From contig JAJZCJ010000136.1 of the NCBI GenBank assembly GCA_021846145.1, positions 1 to 8,303 on the forward strand: a DNA stretch of 8,303 nucleotides, read 5' to 3'. Source of the stretch: Bacillota bacterium. Lineage in GTDB: Bacteria; Bacillota; Bacilli; Alicyclobacillales; SLC66. The stretch's first letter is position 1. Each line of letters begins with the position of its first letter. Of this stretch, positions 1 to 6,319 are shown piece after piece. Both the position numbers and the translations under genes were made by a program. Under the pieces are notes generated by a model. The model was not told where the DNA came from. It worked only from the letters and a program-made list of their open reading frames with translations, and made no database searches.

Positions 1-539
1 GTCTTTCGCGCGTGAATAAAAGTGGGGCGTTTTTTGATCAGGCGCGACTGGCGTGGATGAATGGTCACTATTTGAAAGAGCAGACAGATGCGATGCTGTT
101 GCCACTAGTTAAGCCGTTTATTCAGCCGTTTGTGCAGGATCTCTCTTTTGCAATTGATGATCAATGGCTGATGGAGTGGATTTCACTTTATAAGGAGAAG
201 CTCAGTCACTTAAGTGAGCTCCCGCAAATGGGGCAGACTTTTCTGGTGGAAGTGCCAGCACTTGACGAAGAAGCAAAAGCGATGTTAAATCAAGAGACGG
301 CTTCGCAAGTGGTGGTCGTATTTTATCATTTAGTGCAAGCAGTAGCTGAGTGGACAGTGGAGAATATCAAGCCACTTTTTAAGGCCGTGCAGGAACAGAC
401 GGGCAGTAAAGGCAAGGAACTGTTTATGCCCATACGCGCGGCGGTTATGGGACAATTACACGGCCCAGATTTGCACCGCTCACTTTTGTTACTTGGGCAA
501 AAAAGGGTGATCACGCGCTTGCAAAGCGTGTTAAAATAG
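1..539 (+). CDS. gltX: Glutamyl-tRNA synthetase, C-terminal part (5' end outside window)
   Basis: This is the last 178 codons of a glutamyl-tRNA synthetase, which charges tRNA-Glu with glutamate using ATP in the cytoplasm. The reading frame is open from base 3, so the GTG at 12 is an internal valine rather than a start; the text reads LSRVNKSGAFFDQARLAWMNGHYLK. This matches the family segment 'ERVSKSGAVFD..KLNWMNG' that follows the KMSKS loop. The rest is the alpha-helical anticodon-binding domain, ending in LLGQKRVITRLQSVLK. The catalytic HIGH and KMSKS motifs lie upstream of the window. In Bacilli this enzyme is usually non-discriminating and also charges tRNA-Gln for later amidation; that is family knowledge and cannot be seen here. 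gltX directly upstream of cysE-cysS is the B. subtilis order. The following T-box leader lies about 30 bases after the stop codon, so cysE expression is separately gated. Confidence 0.93.
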   Translation, partial: LSRVNKSGAFFDQARLAWMNGHYLKEQTDAMLLPLVKPFIQPFVQDLSFAIDDQWLMEWISLYKEKLSHLSELPQMGQTFLVEVPALDEEAKAMLNQETASQVVVVFYHLVQAVAEWTVENIKPLFKAVQEQTGSKGKELFMPIRAAVMGQLHGPDLHRSLLLLGQKRVITRLQSVLK

Positions 540-549
540 TCATTATCAT
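519..549 (+). promoter_or_regulatory. Possible weak SigA-type promoter for the cysE T-box transcript
   Basis: A -35-like TTGCAA (519-524) and a -10-like TATCAT (544-549) are separated by 19 bases, longer than the ideal 17. They overlap the end of gltX. A start about seven bases after the -10 would fall just ahead of T-box Stem I (about 571), which is the right place for a T-box promoter. The match is modest, and cysE could instead be read through from gltX. Confidence 0.3.
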
Positions 550-570
550 GACGAATCCAATAATCAATCG

Positions 571-816
571 AACGCTAGGAAAAGTATGCGGTGATTGTCG
601 TTACAGAGAGTCTCCACTGTCGTCAGACAGGCTGAAAATGGAGATACTGACAATCCGCAGAATGCCCCTTGCGCGAGCGGGAAGAACCAGGAACAAAGCA
701 TTCCTGTAGTAAAGCCCGACGGTGGCTCGTTAACGCCAGTTGAGTGTGCGCACAATCGCGCAAAGCAGAGTGGAACCGCGGGACACCGTCTCTGACCAAG
801 TCAGGGCGGTTTTTTT
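571..816 (+). ncRNA. T-box leader responding to tRNA-Cys (specifier UGC), upstream of cysE-cysS
   Basis: This untranslated leader contains the T-box core AGAGTGGAACCGCG at 767-780 (consensus AGGGTGGNACCGCG). The Stem I base pairs CGCTAGG (573-579) with CCTTGCG (667-673), with one mismatch. Above the specifier loop, TGCGG (587-591) pairs with CCGCA (655-659), and ATTGTC (594-599) with GACAAT (649-654). The loop has AGTA (583-586) opposite GAA-TGC (660-665), the usual S-turn geometry, placing the specifier codon TGC (Cys) at 663-665. AGAGAG (605-610) and GGCTGAAAA (630-638) match the distal AG-bulge and terminal-loop motifs. Stem III is CAGGAA (688-693) with TTCCTG (701-706). TGGA (771-774) would pair with a tRNA ending in UCCA, and tRNA-Cys carries U73, so both tRNA contacts agree. 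Uncharged tRNA-Cys should stabilise the antiterminator and switch on cysE-cysS. Confidence 0.93.
785..816 (+). terminator. Intrinsic terminator of the cysE T-box
   Basis: ACCGTC-T-CTGA (785-795) pairs with TCAGGGCGGT (801-810), giving a ten-pair stem with one bulged T and a CCAAG loop. A run of seven T follows (810-816). It lies just after the T-box core, whose antiterminator probably pairs CGCG (757-760) with CGCG (777-780). This is the attenuation point when tRNA-Cys is fully charged. Confidence 0.88.
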
Positions 817-839
817 ATGGGGAAAAGGAGTGTTGCAGG

Positions 840-1523
840 ATGTTTCGCCGCATTCGTGAAGACATCGCTTTCGTCAAAAAAATGGATCCAGCGGCACGTT
901 CGAGCTTTGAAGTTTTTTTGACGTATTCAGGGTTGCACGCGGTCTGGTATTACCGTTTGGCTCACGTTTTTTATCGCTGTAAGTGCTACATGGTCGCGAG
1001 AATTATCTCGCAGTTTGCTAGGTTTATTACCGGCATTGAAATTCACCCAGGTGCGACCATTGGTCGCTGCTTATTTATCGATCACGGCAGTGGGGTAGTG
1101 ATCGGGGAGACGGCGATAGTGGGGGATTATGTCGTGTTGTATCAAGGCGTCACGCTCGGCGGTACTGGGAAGGAAAAAGGCAAACGTCATCCTACCATTG
1201 GTAATCATGCGTTGATTGCCACGGGAGCCAAGGTGCTGGGATCGCTGACGGTGGGCGATTACGCGCGAGTCGGCGCGGGTTCGATTGTGCTGCACCCGGT
1301 ACCTGCCAACTCGACGGTGGTGGGCATTCCTGCTCGGGTGGTGATTCAAGATGGCAAGCGAGTCGAGGATGACCTAAATCAGACTGATTTGCCAGATGTG
1401 ATCGGTGAAGAGTGTAAACTGTTGCAGCATCGCGTGACTGAACTGGAGCAGCGTTTGGCTGAATTGGAAACGTCATTACATCAAGCGAAGGAAGGTGAAC
1501 AAATTGGCCATTCGGCTGTATAA
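840..1523 (+). CDS. cysE: Serine O-acetyltransferase
   Basis: This enzyme transfers acetyl from acetyl-CoA to L-serine to give O-acetylserine, the committed step of cysteine synthesis in the cytoplasm. The 227-residue product starts [21 protein letters not shown] at ATG 840, nine bases after AAAGGAG (824-830) and downstream of the T-box terminator. The frame is open further upstream but would read through the leader, so that extension is rejected. An N-terminal helical segment (about 1-60) precedes a left-handed beta-helix of hexapeptide repeats (about 66-190) containing IHPGATIG, the catalytic [11 protein letters not shown] (Asp81-His82), the CoA-loop GGTGK (107-111) and RHP (116-118). This is the short form typical of Bacillota; the E. 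coli enzyme has a longer N-terminus. The tail (about 200-222) is a predicted coiled coil, [19 protein letters not shown]. The last 20 bases overlap cysS, implying translational coupling. Confidence 0.95.
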   Translation: MFRRIREDIAFVKKMDPAARSSFEVFLTYSGLHAVWYYRLAHVFYRCKCYMVARIISQFARFITGIEIHPGATIGRCLFIDHGSGVVIGETAIVGDYVVLYQGVTLGGTGKEKGKRHPTIGNHALIATGAKVLGSLTVGDYARVGAGSIVLHPVPANSTVVGIPARVVIQDGKRVEDDLNQTDLPDVIGEECKLLQHRVTELEQRLAELETSLHQAKEGEQIGHSAV

Positions 1524-2889
1524 CACGTTGTCAGGGAAAAAGGAACCTTTGGAGACATGGGAACCTGGGGTGGTCAAAATGTACTCCTGTGGTCCGACGG
1601 TATATAATTTTTTTCACATTGGCAATGCAAGAGCCTTTGTCACGTTTGACATGATTAGGCGTTATTTGCAGTATCGTGGCTACCAAGTGAAGTTTGTACA
1701 AAATTTCACGGATGTAGACGACAAGTTGATCAATAAAGCGAATGAATTGCAAAGTACCGTCGAGGATGTGGCCAATCGCTTTATCGAAGAGTATTTTATT
1801 GACGCCAAGACGATTGGTATTGACGCGGCGGATGTACATCCGCGCGTGACGGGGACGATGGAGGAAATCATCGCTTTCATTGACGGACTAGTCAAGACGG
1901 GGTACGCCTACGTGGCCGGCGGGGATGTGCTCTTTGAAACGCCGAAATTCAAGGAGTATGGCAAACTGTCTAAACAGTCGTTGGAAGAATTGTTATCGGG
2001 AACGCGGATTGAGGTTTCAGACATTAAGCGCCACCCGACAGATTTTACGCTTTGGAAGGCGGCGAAACCTGGAGAACCGTGGTGGGATAGTCCTTGGGGC
2101 AAGGGGCGTCCGGGGTGGCATATTGAGTGCTCTGCGATGATTCACAAGCACCTTGGCGATCATATTGACATCCATGGTGGCGGGCACGACTTAGTGTTTC
2201 CGCATCATGAAAATGAGATTGCCCAAAGTGAGGCGTTATTGGGTGCGCCATTGTCTCGGTATTTCATGCATAATGGATATATTAATATCAACAACGAGAA
2301 AATGTCGAAATCGCTTGGCAACAGCGTGAATGTGCGGGATTTGGCGCAGAAATACGATCCCCGGGCGTTGCGGTTGTTTCTTATATCGGCGCACTACCGC
2401 AATCCGATCAACTTTTCAGACGAGGTGATGCAGCAGATGGTGGCGGCGATGCAACGTATTGATGCGAGCTTTGAGCATCTGGTGCTGCGCTTACAGTCGT
2501 CATTTTTGCCTGAGGGAGAAGCGATTGATCTATCTGCTTTTGAAAATCGTTTGATCGAAGGGATGGACGACGATTTTAATTCTGCTGCTGCCACAGGAGT
2601 GTTATTTGACCTAGTGCGAGAGATTAATATGTACTTGCGCACAGATCAGTTGACAAAAAATGGCTTGCTTTCGTATAAGGGGAAATTGGATGCGTGGTTG
2701 AATTTATATGGACTGGTTCAACGCGAACAAGTGACAGATAACGACGAAATTGAGCGCCTCTTGGAGGAGCGGATGGCGGCGCGCAAGGCACGAGATTTTG
2801 CGCGCGGTGATGCAATTCGCAATGAACTAGAGAAAATGGGTGTGCATGTGGAGGATACGTCTCAAGGCACACGCTGGTGGCGAGAATAA
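1504..2889 (+). CDS. cysS: Cysteinyl-tRNA synthetase
   Basis: This class I synthetase charges tRNA-Cys with cysteine using ATP. The TTG at 1504 is chosen as start: AAGGAAGGTG (1488-1497) lies six bases upstream, and the product begins [14 protein letters not shown], aligning with B. subtilis MTITLYNTLTRQKE. A GTG at 1495 sits inside that Shine-Dalgarno and would add three residues, so it is less likely. The 461 residues match the usual length of about 465. HIGN (38-41) and KMSKS, in [11 protein letters not shown], are the class I ATP-binding signatures. Zinc-ligand positions are seen in SCGPTVY (Cys29), WHIECS and the [14 protein letters not shown] region. The C-terminus holds the helical DALR and tRNA-binding part, ending in GTRWWRE. 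The gene starts inside cysE and ends one base before mrnC. It shares the Cys T-box with cysE, so charging and synthesis respond to the same tRNA. Confidence 0.96.
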   Translation: MAIRLYNTLSGKKEPLETWEPGVVKMYSCGPTVYNFFHIGNARAFVTFDMIRRYLQYRGYQVKFVQNFTDVDDKLINKANELQSTVEDVANRFIEEYFIDAKTIGIDAADVHPRVTGTMEEIIAFIDGLVKTGYAYVAGGDVLFETPKFKEYGKLSKQSLEELLSGTRIEVSDIKRHPTDFTLWKAAKPGEPWWDSPWGKGRPGWHIECSAMIHKHLGDHIDIHGGGHDLVFPHHENEIAQSEALLGAPLSRYFMHNGYININNEKMSKSLGNSVNVRDLAQKYDPRALRLFLISAHYRNPINFSDEVMQQMVAAMQRIDASFEHLVLRLQSSFLPEGEAIDLSAFENRLIEGMDDDFNSAAATGVLFDLVREINMYLRTDQLTKNGLLSYKGKLDAWLNLYGLVQREQVTDNDEIERLLEERMAARKARDFARGDAIRNELEKMGVHVEDTSQGTRWWRE

Positions 2890-2890
2890 G

Positions 2891-3286
2891 ATGATGAGTG
2901 AAGAAGCAGCTTTTTTACTTTCTCCGCTGATCCTCGCGTATGTTGGGGATGCAGTTTGGGAAATTGAAGTGAGGACTCGTTTGGTACAAGAGGGCGAGCG
3001 TAAGCTTCGCCAACTTCACCACTTGGCGGTGAGTAAAGTGCGCGCGGAAAATCAGGCGGATCGTTTGCGAACCATTATGGATACGTTGTCTGTGCGTGAA
3101 CAGACGGTGGTAAAACGCGGACGCAACGCTAAATCTGGATCGACACGCCATCACAAGAAAATCACAGATTATCGGGCAAGCACTGGAGTGGAGGCGCTGC
3201 TTGGGTATTTGTATTTGTGTGGCAACACGAGCAGGCTCCAAGAAGTCATCGAGCAATTGTATACGACAAAGGAGGAAAAAATTTGA
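2891..3286 (+). CDS. mrnC: Mini-ribonuclease III
   Basis: Mini-RNase III is a dimeric double-strand-specific endonuclease consisting only of the RNase III catalytic domain; in B. subtilis it matures the ends of 23S rRNA. The 131-residue product contains the signature LILAYVGDAVWE (metal-binding Asp20, Glu24) and the second acidic motif YRASTGVEALLGYLYL (Glu101). Between them lies VVKRGRNAKSGSTRHHKK, a conserved basic stretch. No double-stranded RNA-binding domain follows, as expected for the mini form. Length is close to the 143 residues of the B. subtilis protein. The start is ATG 2891 or the adjacent ATG 2894, just after the cysS stop; the Shine-Dalgarno is weak (GGTGG, 2876-2880), so coupling to cysS translation is likely. 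The stop TGA overlaps the TTG start of rlmB as TTGA. Its neighbour RlmB also acts on 23S rRNA. Confidence 0.93.
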   Translation: MMSEEAAFLLSPLILAYVGDAVWEIEVRTRLVQEGERKLRQLHHLAVSKVRAENQADRLRTIMDTLSVREQTVVKRGRNAKSGSTRHHKKITDYRASTGVEALLGYLYLCGNTSRLQEVIEQLYTTKEEKI

Positions 3287-4380
3287 ACAATCGTTTTAGC
3301 AATTCACAACCCCGAAGGGGTTCAGGGGCAGGTAGTAGAAGCCGAGATGCCGGGAGCGGGATGCGGTCAGATCGGACTAGTTCAGAAGGACGGGGAACCA
3401 ACTATCGCGGGACGCGCACCACGGAGGAGCGAGGGAGTGGGTTTACCACAAGGCGTGGTACCAGTGCGCGGCCTACGCGTGATGATTGGGGTGGTGCAAG
3501 GCGCGATGACCGTGGCGGCGCAAGGCGTGATGATCGTGGTGGCGCAAGGCGCGATGATCGCGGCGGTGCACGACGCGATGACCGTGGCGGCGCAAGGCGT
3601 GATGATCGCAGTGGTGCACGACGCGAGGAACATGCGCGCGAAACGGCACCGCTTGAGTACATTATCGGACGTCGTTCGATCATGGAAGCTATTCGGAGCA
3701 AGCGACCCATTAATAAATTATTAGTTCAAGACGGGCTGATTAGTGGTTCGATTGGTGAAATCATCGATGAAGTAAAAGCGCAAGGCGCATTTGTGCAGAC
3801 AGTATCGCGGGCGAAATTAGATGACTTATCACATAAGGGCGTTCATCAAGGATTGCTTGCTTATATTGCAGCAAAAGAATATGCGGAGCTAGAAGACATT
3901 GTAGAGCGGGCAAAAGCGAAAAAGCCGGGCATTATTTTAGTGTTGGACGGCATTATCGACCCACAAAATTTTGGTGCTATTCTCCGCTCCGCTGATGGCG
4001 CAGGTGCAGCAGGTGTGATCATTCCCAAGCGTCGGGCGGTTCCGCTGACAGGAAGTGTTGGCAAGGCTTCAGCTGGTGCGATAGAACACGTGCCGGTGGC
4101 GCGCGTGGCTAATTTGAGCCAGACGATTCAAGAGTTAAAAGCGCAGGGATTTTGGATCATCGGTGCTGATGCGAGCGCAAAAGAACATTATTGGCAAATG
4201 GATTTGACTGGTCCAATAGTGTATGTGATTGGCAGTGAGGGCAGTGGGATGAGTAGATTAGTAGCAGAACACTGTGATTTTTTAGTAAAGTTGCCAATGC
4301 GGGGCGAGTTAAATTCGCTTAATGCTGGCGTGGCTGCGGCCGTTCTTCTTTACGAAGCCGTTCGGCAACGGAGCATATAG
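3283..4380 (+). CDS. rlmB: 23S rRNA (guanosine-2'-O-)-methyltransferase of the TrmH/SpoU family, with a long repetitive N-terminal extension
   Basis: This S-adenosylmethionine-dependent enzyme methylates a guanosine 2'-hydroxyl in 23S rRNA (G2251 in E. coli numbering). TTG 3283 is chosen as start: AAAGGAGG (3268-3275) is seven bases upstream and the codon overlaps the mrnC stop. The product is 365 residues. The core (about 123-365) has normal family length: a substrate-binding domain beginning EYIIGRRSIMEAI, then the SPOUT knot with motif 1 LDGIIDPQNFGAILRSA (221-237), motif 2 VIGSEGSGMS (315-324) and motif 3 LPMRGELNSLNAG (337-349). Residues 1-122 are extra, rich in Arg, Gly, Asp and Ser, and look disordered; they include five copies of GGARRDDR plus a degenerate sixth. 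The extension may bind RNA or ribosomal particles (inference). RlmB identity over other TrmH paralogues rests on the mrnC-rlmB-sigH context and motif 3. Confidence 0.93.
   Translation: MNNRFSNSQPRRGSGAGSRSRDAGSGMRSDRTSSEGRGTNYRGTRTTEERGSGFTTRRGTSARPTRDDWGGARRDDRGGARRDDRGGARRDDRGGARRDDRGGARRDDRSGARREEHARETAPLEYIIGRRSIMEAIRSKRPINKLLVQDGLISGSIGEIIDEVKAQGAFVQTVSRAKLDDLSHKGVHQGLLAYIAAKEYAELEDIVERAKAKKPGIILVLDGIIDPQNFGAILRSADGAGAAGVIIPKRRAVPLTGSVGKASAGAIEHVPVARVANLSQTIQELKAQGFWIIGADASAKEHYWQMDLTGPIVYVIGSEGSGMSRLVAEHCDFLVKLPMRGELNSLNAGVAAAVLLYEAVRQRSI
3490..3633 (+). repeat. 24-bp in-frame tandem repeat in the rlmB 5' region (GGARRDDR x5, plus SGARREEH)
   Basis: Six consecutive 24-base units encode GGARRDDR five times and then SGARREEH. 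Boundaries are 3490, 3514, 3538, 3562, 3586 and 3610. Units differ mainly at third codon positions (GGT/GGC, CGC/CGT, GAT/GAC, AGG/CGA) while the peptide is unchanged, which suggests the protein repeat is kept by selection or that the expansion is not very recent. TRDDW immediately upstream looks like a decayed partial unit. The repeat opens long frames on both strands, which are artefacts. Confidence 0.95.
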
Positions 4381-4414
4381 GCATTCAAATTATTGGGATG
4401 AACCGTTTTGCGCA

Positions 4415-4444
4415 TTGACCCTATTGGAAACCATCTAGTATACT
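4415..4444 (+). promoter_or_regulatory. SigA-type promoter for sigH
   Basis: TTGACC (-35, 4415-4420) and TATACT (-10, 4439-4444) each match five of six consensus bases and are 18 bases apart. They lie in the 100-base gap between rlmB and sigH, with the start codon about 35 bases downstream of the expected transcription start. In B. subtilis, sigH is likewise transcribed by SigA and repressed by AbrB; no AbrB site can be recognised by eye. Confidence 0.75.
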
Positions 4445-4486
4445 GTCAATACTAGTTGCTAGACTGGACTCTTCGGGGGGATGGGC

Positions 4487-5131
4487 ATGGTTGTAGATTT
4501 ATCGCTCAGGGTTGGGCGAATTCTCGAAGACATCCCGGATGAAACGATCGTGGAATTCGTGCGGGTTGGTGACGGTGAGGCACTTGATTTTTTAATTCAA
4601 AAGTATAAAAGCTTCGTACGAGGCAAGGCGCGTTCTTATTTTTTGATTGGTGCAGATCGTGAAGACATTGTGCAGGAAGGCATGATTGGCCTATATAAAG
4701 CCATACGTGATTACCGGGACGATAAGTTGGCATCTTTCAAAGCGTTTGCGGAGCTTTGTATTACTCGTCAAATCATCACGGCCATCAAGACGGCAACAAG
4801 GCAAAAGCACGTGCCGCTCAATTCTTATATATCTTTGGACAAGCCAATTTATGATGAGGATTCAGATCGCACCTTGATGGATGTGATCGGTGGAGTTCGA
4901 GTGGCGGATCCTGAGGAATTGGTGATTCATAAAGAGGAATTTTCAGACATTGAGTACAAGATGGCTGAATTGCTTAGTGAACTGGAGCGTAATGTGCTTT
5001 TGCTTTATCTAGACGGACGTACCTATCAAGAGATTGCTGGTGATTTGAGCCGTCACGTAAAATCAATTGATAATGCGTTGCAACGAGTAAAGCGAAAACT
5101 GGAGAAGTATCTTGAAGAACGTCTTGCTTAA
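4487..5131 (+). CDS. sigH: RNA polymerase sigma factor SigH (sigma-30, post-exponential and sporulation)
   Basis: SigH directs RNA polymerase to genes of the stationary-phase transition, competence and the onset of sporulation. The product, 214-216 residues (218 in B. subtilis), is nearly collinear with B. subtilis SigH. Region 2 contains VRGKARSYFLIGADREDIVQEGMIGLYKAIRDY (core binding and -10 recognition), continuing through FAELCITRQIITAIKTATRQKH. Region 4 is a helix-turn-helix, RTYQEIAGDLSRHVKSIDNALQRVKRKLEKYLEE, for -35 recognition. ATG 4487 is preferred because GGGGGG (4475-4480) lies six bases upstream; ATG 4481, two codons earlier, abuts that G-run and has no usable Shine-Dalgarno. The high identity separates it from other sigma-70 family members. 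Its presence suggests, but does not prove, a spore-forming host. The usual upstream neighbour yacP is missing. Confidence 0.95.
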   Translation: MVVDLSLRVGRILEDIPDETIVEFVRVGDGEALDFLIQKYKSFVRGKARSYFLIGADREDIVQEGMIGLYKAIRDYRDDKLASFKAFAELCITRQIITAIKTATRQKHVPLNSYISLDKPIYDEDSDRTLMDVIGGVRVADPEELVIHKEEFSDIEYKMAELLSELERNVLLLYLDGRTYQEIAGDLSRHVKSIDNALQRVKRKLEKYLEERLA

Positions 5132-5196
5132 ACTGAATGATTTTGTGGTTAAGGATGAGCAATCATGTCTAAACTAGTAAAACTGCACCATGTGCA

Positions 5197-5226
5197 TTGA
5201 CTTTACAAACATTTCTATGATAAAGT
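5197..5226 (+). promoter_or_regulatory. SigA-type promoter for rpmG-secE-nusG
   Basis: TTGACT (-35, 5197-5202) is followed after 18 bases by TAAAGT (-10, 5221-5226), preceded by TG one base upstream (5218-5219), an extended -10 element. It lies in the 134-base gap after sigH, about 40 bases before the rpmG start. The alternative -10, TATGAT (5216-5221), would leave only 13 bases of spacing and is less likely. Transcription probably continues into secE and nusG, which follow without a terminator. Confidence 0.68.
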
Positions 5227-5265
5227 ATTCGGGGAATTTTTCGATTGCGGAAGGAGGTGTTCCGC

Positions 5266-5415
5266 ATGCGTGTGACCATCACATTGGCTTGTACGGAATG
5301 CAAACAACGGAATTACACAACCATCAAAAACAAGAAAAACAATCCCGATCGTATTGAATTCAAGAAATTCTGTCGGTATTGCAATACTCATACAGCTCAC
5401 CGCGAAACTCGCTAA
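5266..5415 (+). CDS. rpmG: 50S ribosomal protein L33, zinc-binding form
   Basis: This 49-residue protein, [19 protein letters not shown] followed by a lysine-rich middle, is ribosomal protein L33 of the large subunit near the E site. It has two CxxC pairs, Cys9-Cys12 and Cys36-Cys39, so it is the zinc-containing C+ type; many Bacillota also encode a cysteine-free paralogue elsewhere for zinc limitation. The start ATG has an excellent Shine-Dalgarno, AAGGAGGTG (5251-5259), six bases upstream. The typical L33 tail [14 protein letters not shown] is present. The location between sigH and secE matches rpmGB of B. subtilis. It has its own promoter upstream and is followed after 41 bases by secE, so the two probably share a transcript. 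Confidence 0.95.
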   Translation: MRVTITLACTECKQRNYTTIKNKKNNPDRIEFKKFCRYCNTHTAHRETR

Positions 5416-5456
5416 TCATTCATTAGCTTGCGGCGAATTAGGGAGGTGCTGAGGTA

Positions 5457-5690
5457 GTGAATGAATCCTCTGAGCGGGTGAGTGAAAGGACCTCGATGTT
5501 CGGGTCTGCAATGATGTACTTTCGGGACGTTTTTGCTGAGATCAAGAAAGTGCGCTGGCCAAAGCGCAAAGAATTGTTTTCAGACACCGTGACGGTAGTC
5601 ATACTGTCTGTGGTGGTATTTTTATTGACTTACGGATTCGATGTATTAGTGACGCATGGCATGCAGGCAATCGGCATCGCCAATGGGTGA
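5457..5690 (+). CDS. secE: Preprotein translocase subunit SecE
   Basis: SecE clamps the SecY channel in the cytoplasmic membrane and is essential for protein export. The 77-residue product is the short single-membrane-span form found in Gram-positives. A polar N-terminus and amphipathic helix (about 15-29) lead to the conserved hinge KKVRWPKRKE (30-39), then one hydrophobic membrane segment at about 44-66 (TVTVVILSVVVFLLTYGFDVL). The start is GTG 5457, eight bases after GGGAGGTG (5441-5448). An ATG at 5461 is in another frame. The gene precedes nusG, as in nearly all bacteria, and its stop is close to the nusG start, so the two are probably cotranscribed. Confidence 0.95.
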   Translation: MNESSERVSERTSMFGSAMMYFRDVFAEIKKVRWPKRKELFSDTVTVVILSVVVFLLTYGFDVLVTHGMQAIGIANG

Positions 5691-5699
5691 GAAAATGGC

Positions 5700-5730
5700 A
5701 GGAGGTACGGGTTCTTACCCGTCGACAATG
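5700..5730 (+). promoter_or_regulatory. Structured ribosome-binding site of nusG: hairpin between Shine-Dalgarno and ATG
   Basis: AGGAGGT (5700-5706) is followed at once by a perfect six-pair hairpin, ACGGGT (5707-5712), loop TCTT, ACCCGT (5717-5722), then five bases and ATG 5728. Read linearly, the Shine-Dalgarno is too far away, at about 22 bases. With the hairpin folded, the effective spacing becomes about five bases. This geometry is seen directly; its use in translation is inference. The alternative is that translation starts at ATG 5695 and the hairpin lies in coding sequence. Confidence 0.55.
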
Positions 5731-6273
5731 GACAATCAACTGGAAAAGCACTGGTACGTTGTACACACGTACTCTGGGTATGAGAACAAAGTCAAAGACA
5801 ACTTAGAACGTCGAGTCGCGTCGATGGACATGTCCGACAAAATTTTTCGTATACTTGTACCAACTGAGGAAGAAATCGAAGTCAAAAACGGCAAGCGCCG
5901 CCCTGTGAAGCGCAAAGTGTTTCCGGGGTATGTGATGGTCGAGATGATCATGACGGACGACTCTTGGTATGTAGTAAGAAATACCCCTGGCATCACAGGG
6001 TTTGTCGGATCGAGTGGTGCAGGGTCTAAGCCGATACCGCTGCATGCAAGTGAAGTGGTATCGATTATGAGACACATGGGCGAAGAAGACGTCAAGATGC
6101 GTTTTAACTTTGAACTAAAAGAGCCTGTGCGCATTATTTCGGGTCCTTTTGCTGACTTTGTTGGTACGATTGATGAAATTGATCAAGAGAAGCAAAAGGT
6201 GCGCGTGCTGGTTTCCATGTTTGGACGTGACACTCCTGTGGAACTTGATTTTGATATGATTGAGAAATTATAA
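5728..6273 (+). CDS. nusG: Transcription elongation and antitermination factor NusG
   Basis: NusG binds the RNA polymerase clamp, affects pausing and Rho action, and in E. coli can link polymerase to the ribosome. With ATG 5728 the product is 181 residues, MDNQLEKHWYVVHTYSGYENKVK, aligning with B. subtilis MEKNWYVVHTYSGYENKVK (177 residues). The NGN domain (about 7-115) includes KVFPGYVMVEMIMTDDSWYVVRNTPGITGFVG. The KOW domain (about 128-181) includes EPVRIISGPFADFVGTIDEID and ends in RDTPVELDFDMIEKL. In-frame ATG codons at 5683 and 5695 are possible longer starts: 5695 has GGGTGAG only three bases upstream, and both would add residues (MAGGTGSYPST) absent from the family. The 5728 start has a strong Shine-Dalgarno, AGGAGGT, separated by a hairpin. 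Gene order secE-nusG-rplK is standard. Confidence 0.95.
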   Translation: MDNQLEKHWYVVHTYSGYENKVKDNLERRVASMDMSDKIFRILVPTEEEIEVKNGKRRPVKRKVFPGYVMVEMIMTDDSWYVVRNTPGITGFVGSSGAGSKPIPLHASEVVSIMRHMGEEDVKMRFNFELKEPVRIISGPFADFVGTIDEIDQEKQKVRVLVSMFGRDTPVELDFDMIEKL

Positions 6274-6319
6274 TACAGATTGCTGTATGCAAAGGCTACG
6301 ATGTGTTAATTGGCTCGTA

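Noticed and set aside
513..531. Eight-pair hairpin at the end of gltX (ACGCGCTT, loop GCA, AAGCGTGT)
   Set aside because: It has only a three-base loop, is not followed by a T-run and lies within coding sequence, so there is no support for a terminator.
595..795. Short plus-strand open frame upstream of cysE, as a possible leader peptide
   Set aside because: It runs through the T-box stems, specifier and terminator, which explain the sequence fully; it has no Shine-Dalgarno and is not rich in cysteine codons.
3481..3633. Possible CRISPR-like array (24-base repeats)
   Set aside because: Units are directly adjacent with no spacers, lie in frame inside a coding gene and differ at synonymous positions, so this is a protein repeat.
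3347..3724. Overlapping open frames on both strands over the rlmB repeat, including Ala/Val-rich and Arg/Ser/Pro-rich translations
   Set aside because: A 24-base repeat is a multiple of three, so any frame lacking a stop in one unit stays open throughout. They have no start signals, and the RlmB frame is well supported.
5137..5166. Inverted repeat ATGATT...AATCAT after sigH
   Set aside because: Six AT-rich pairs with an 18-base loop and no T-run make a weak structure, not convincing as a sigH terminator.
6274..6319. Possible promoter between nusG and rplK
   Set aside because: TTGCTG is present, but no acceptable -10 lies at normal spacing, so rplK is likely transcribed by read-through or from an unseen weak promoter.
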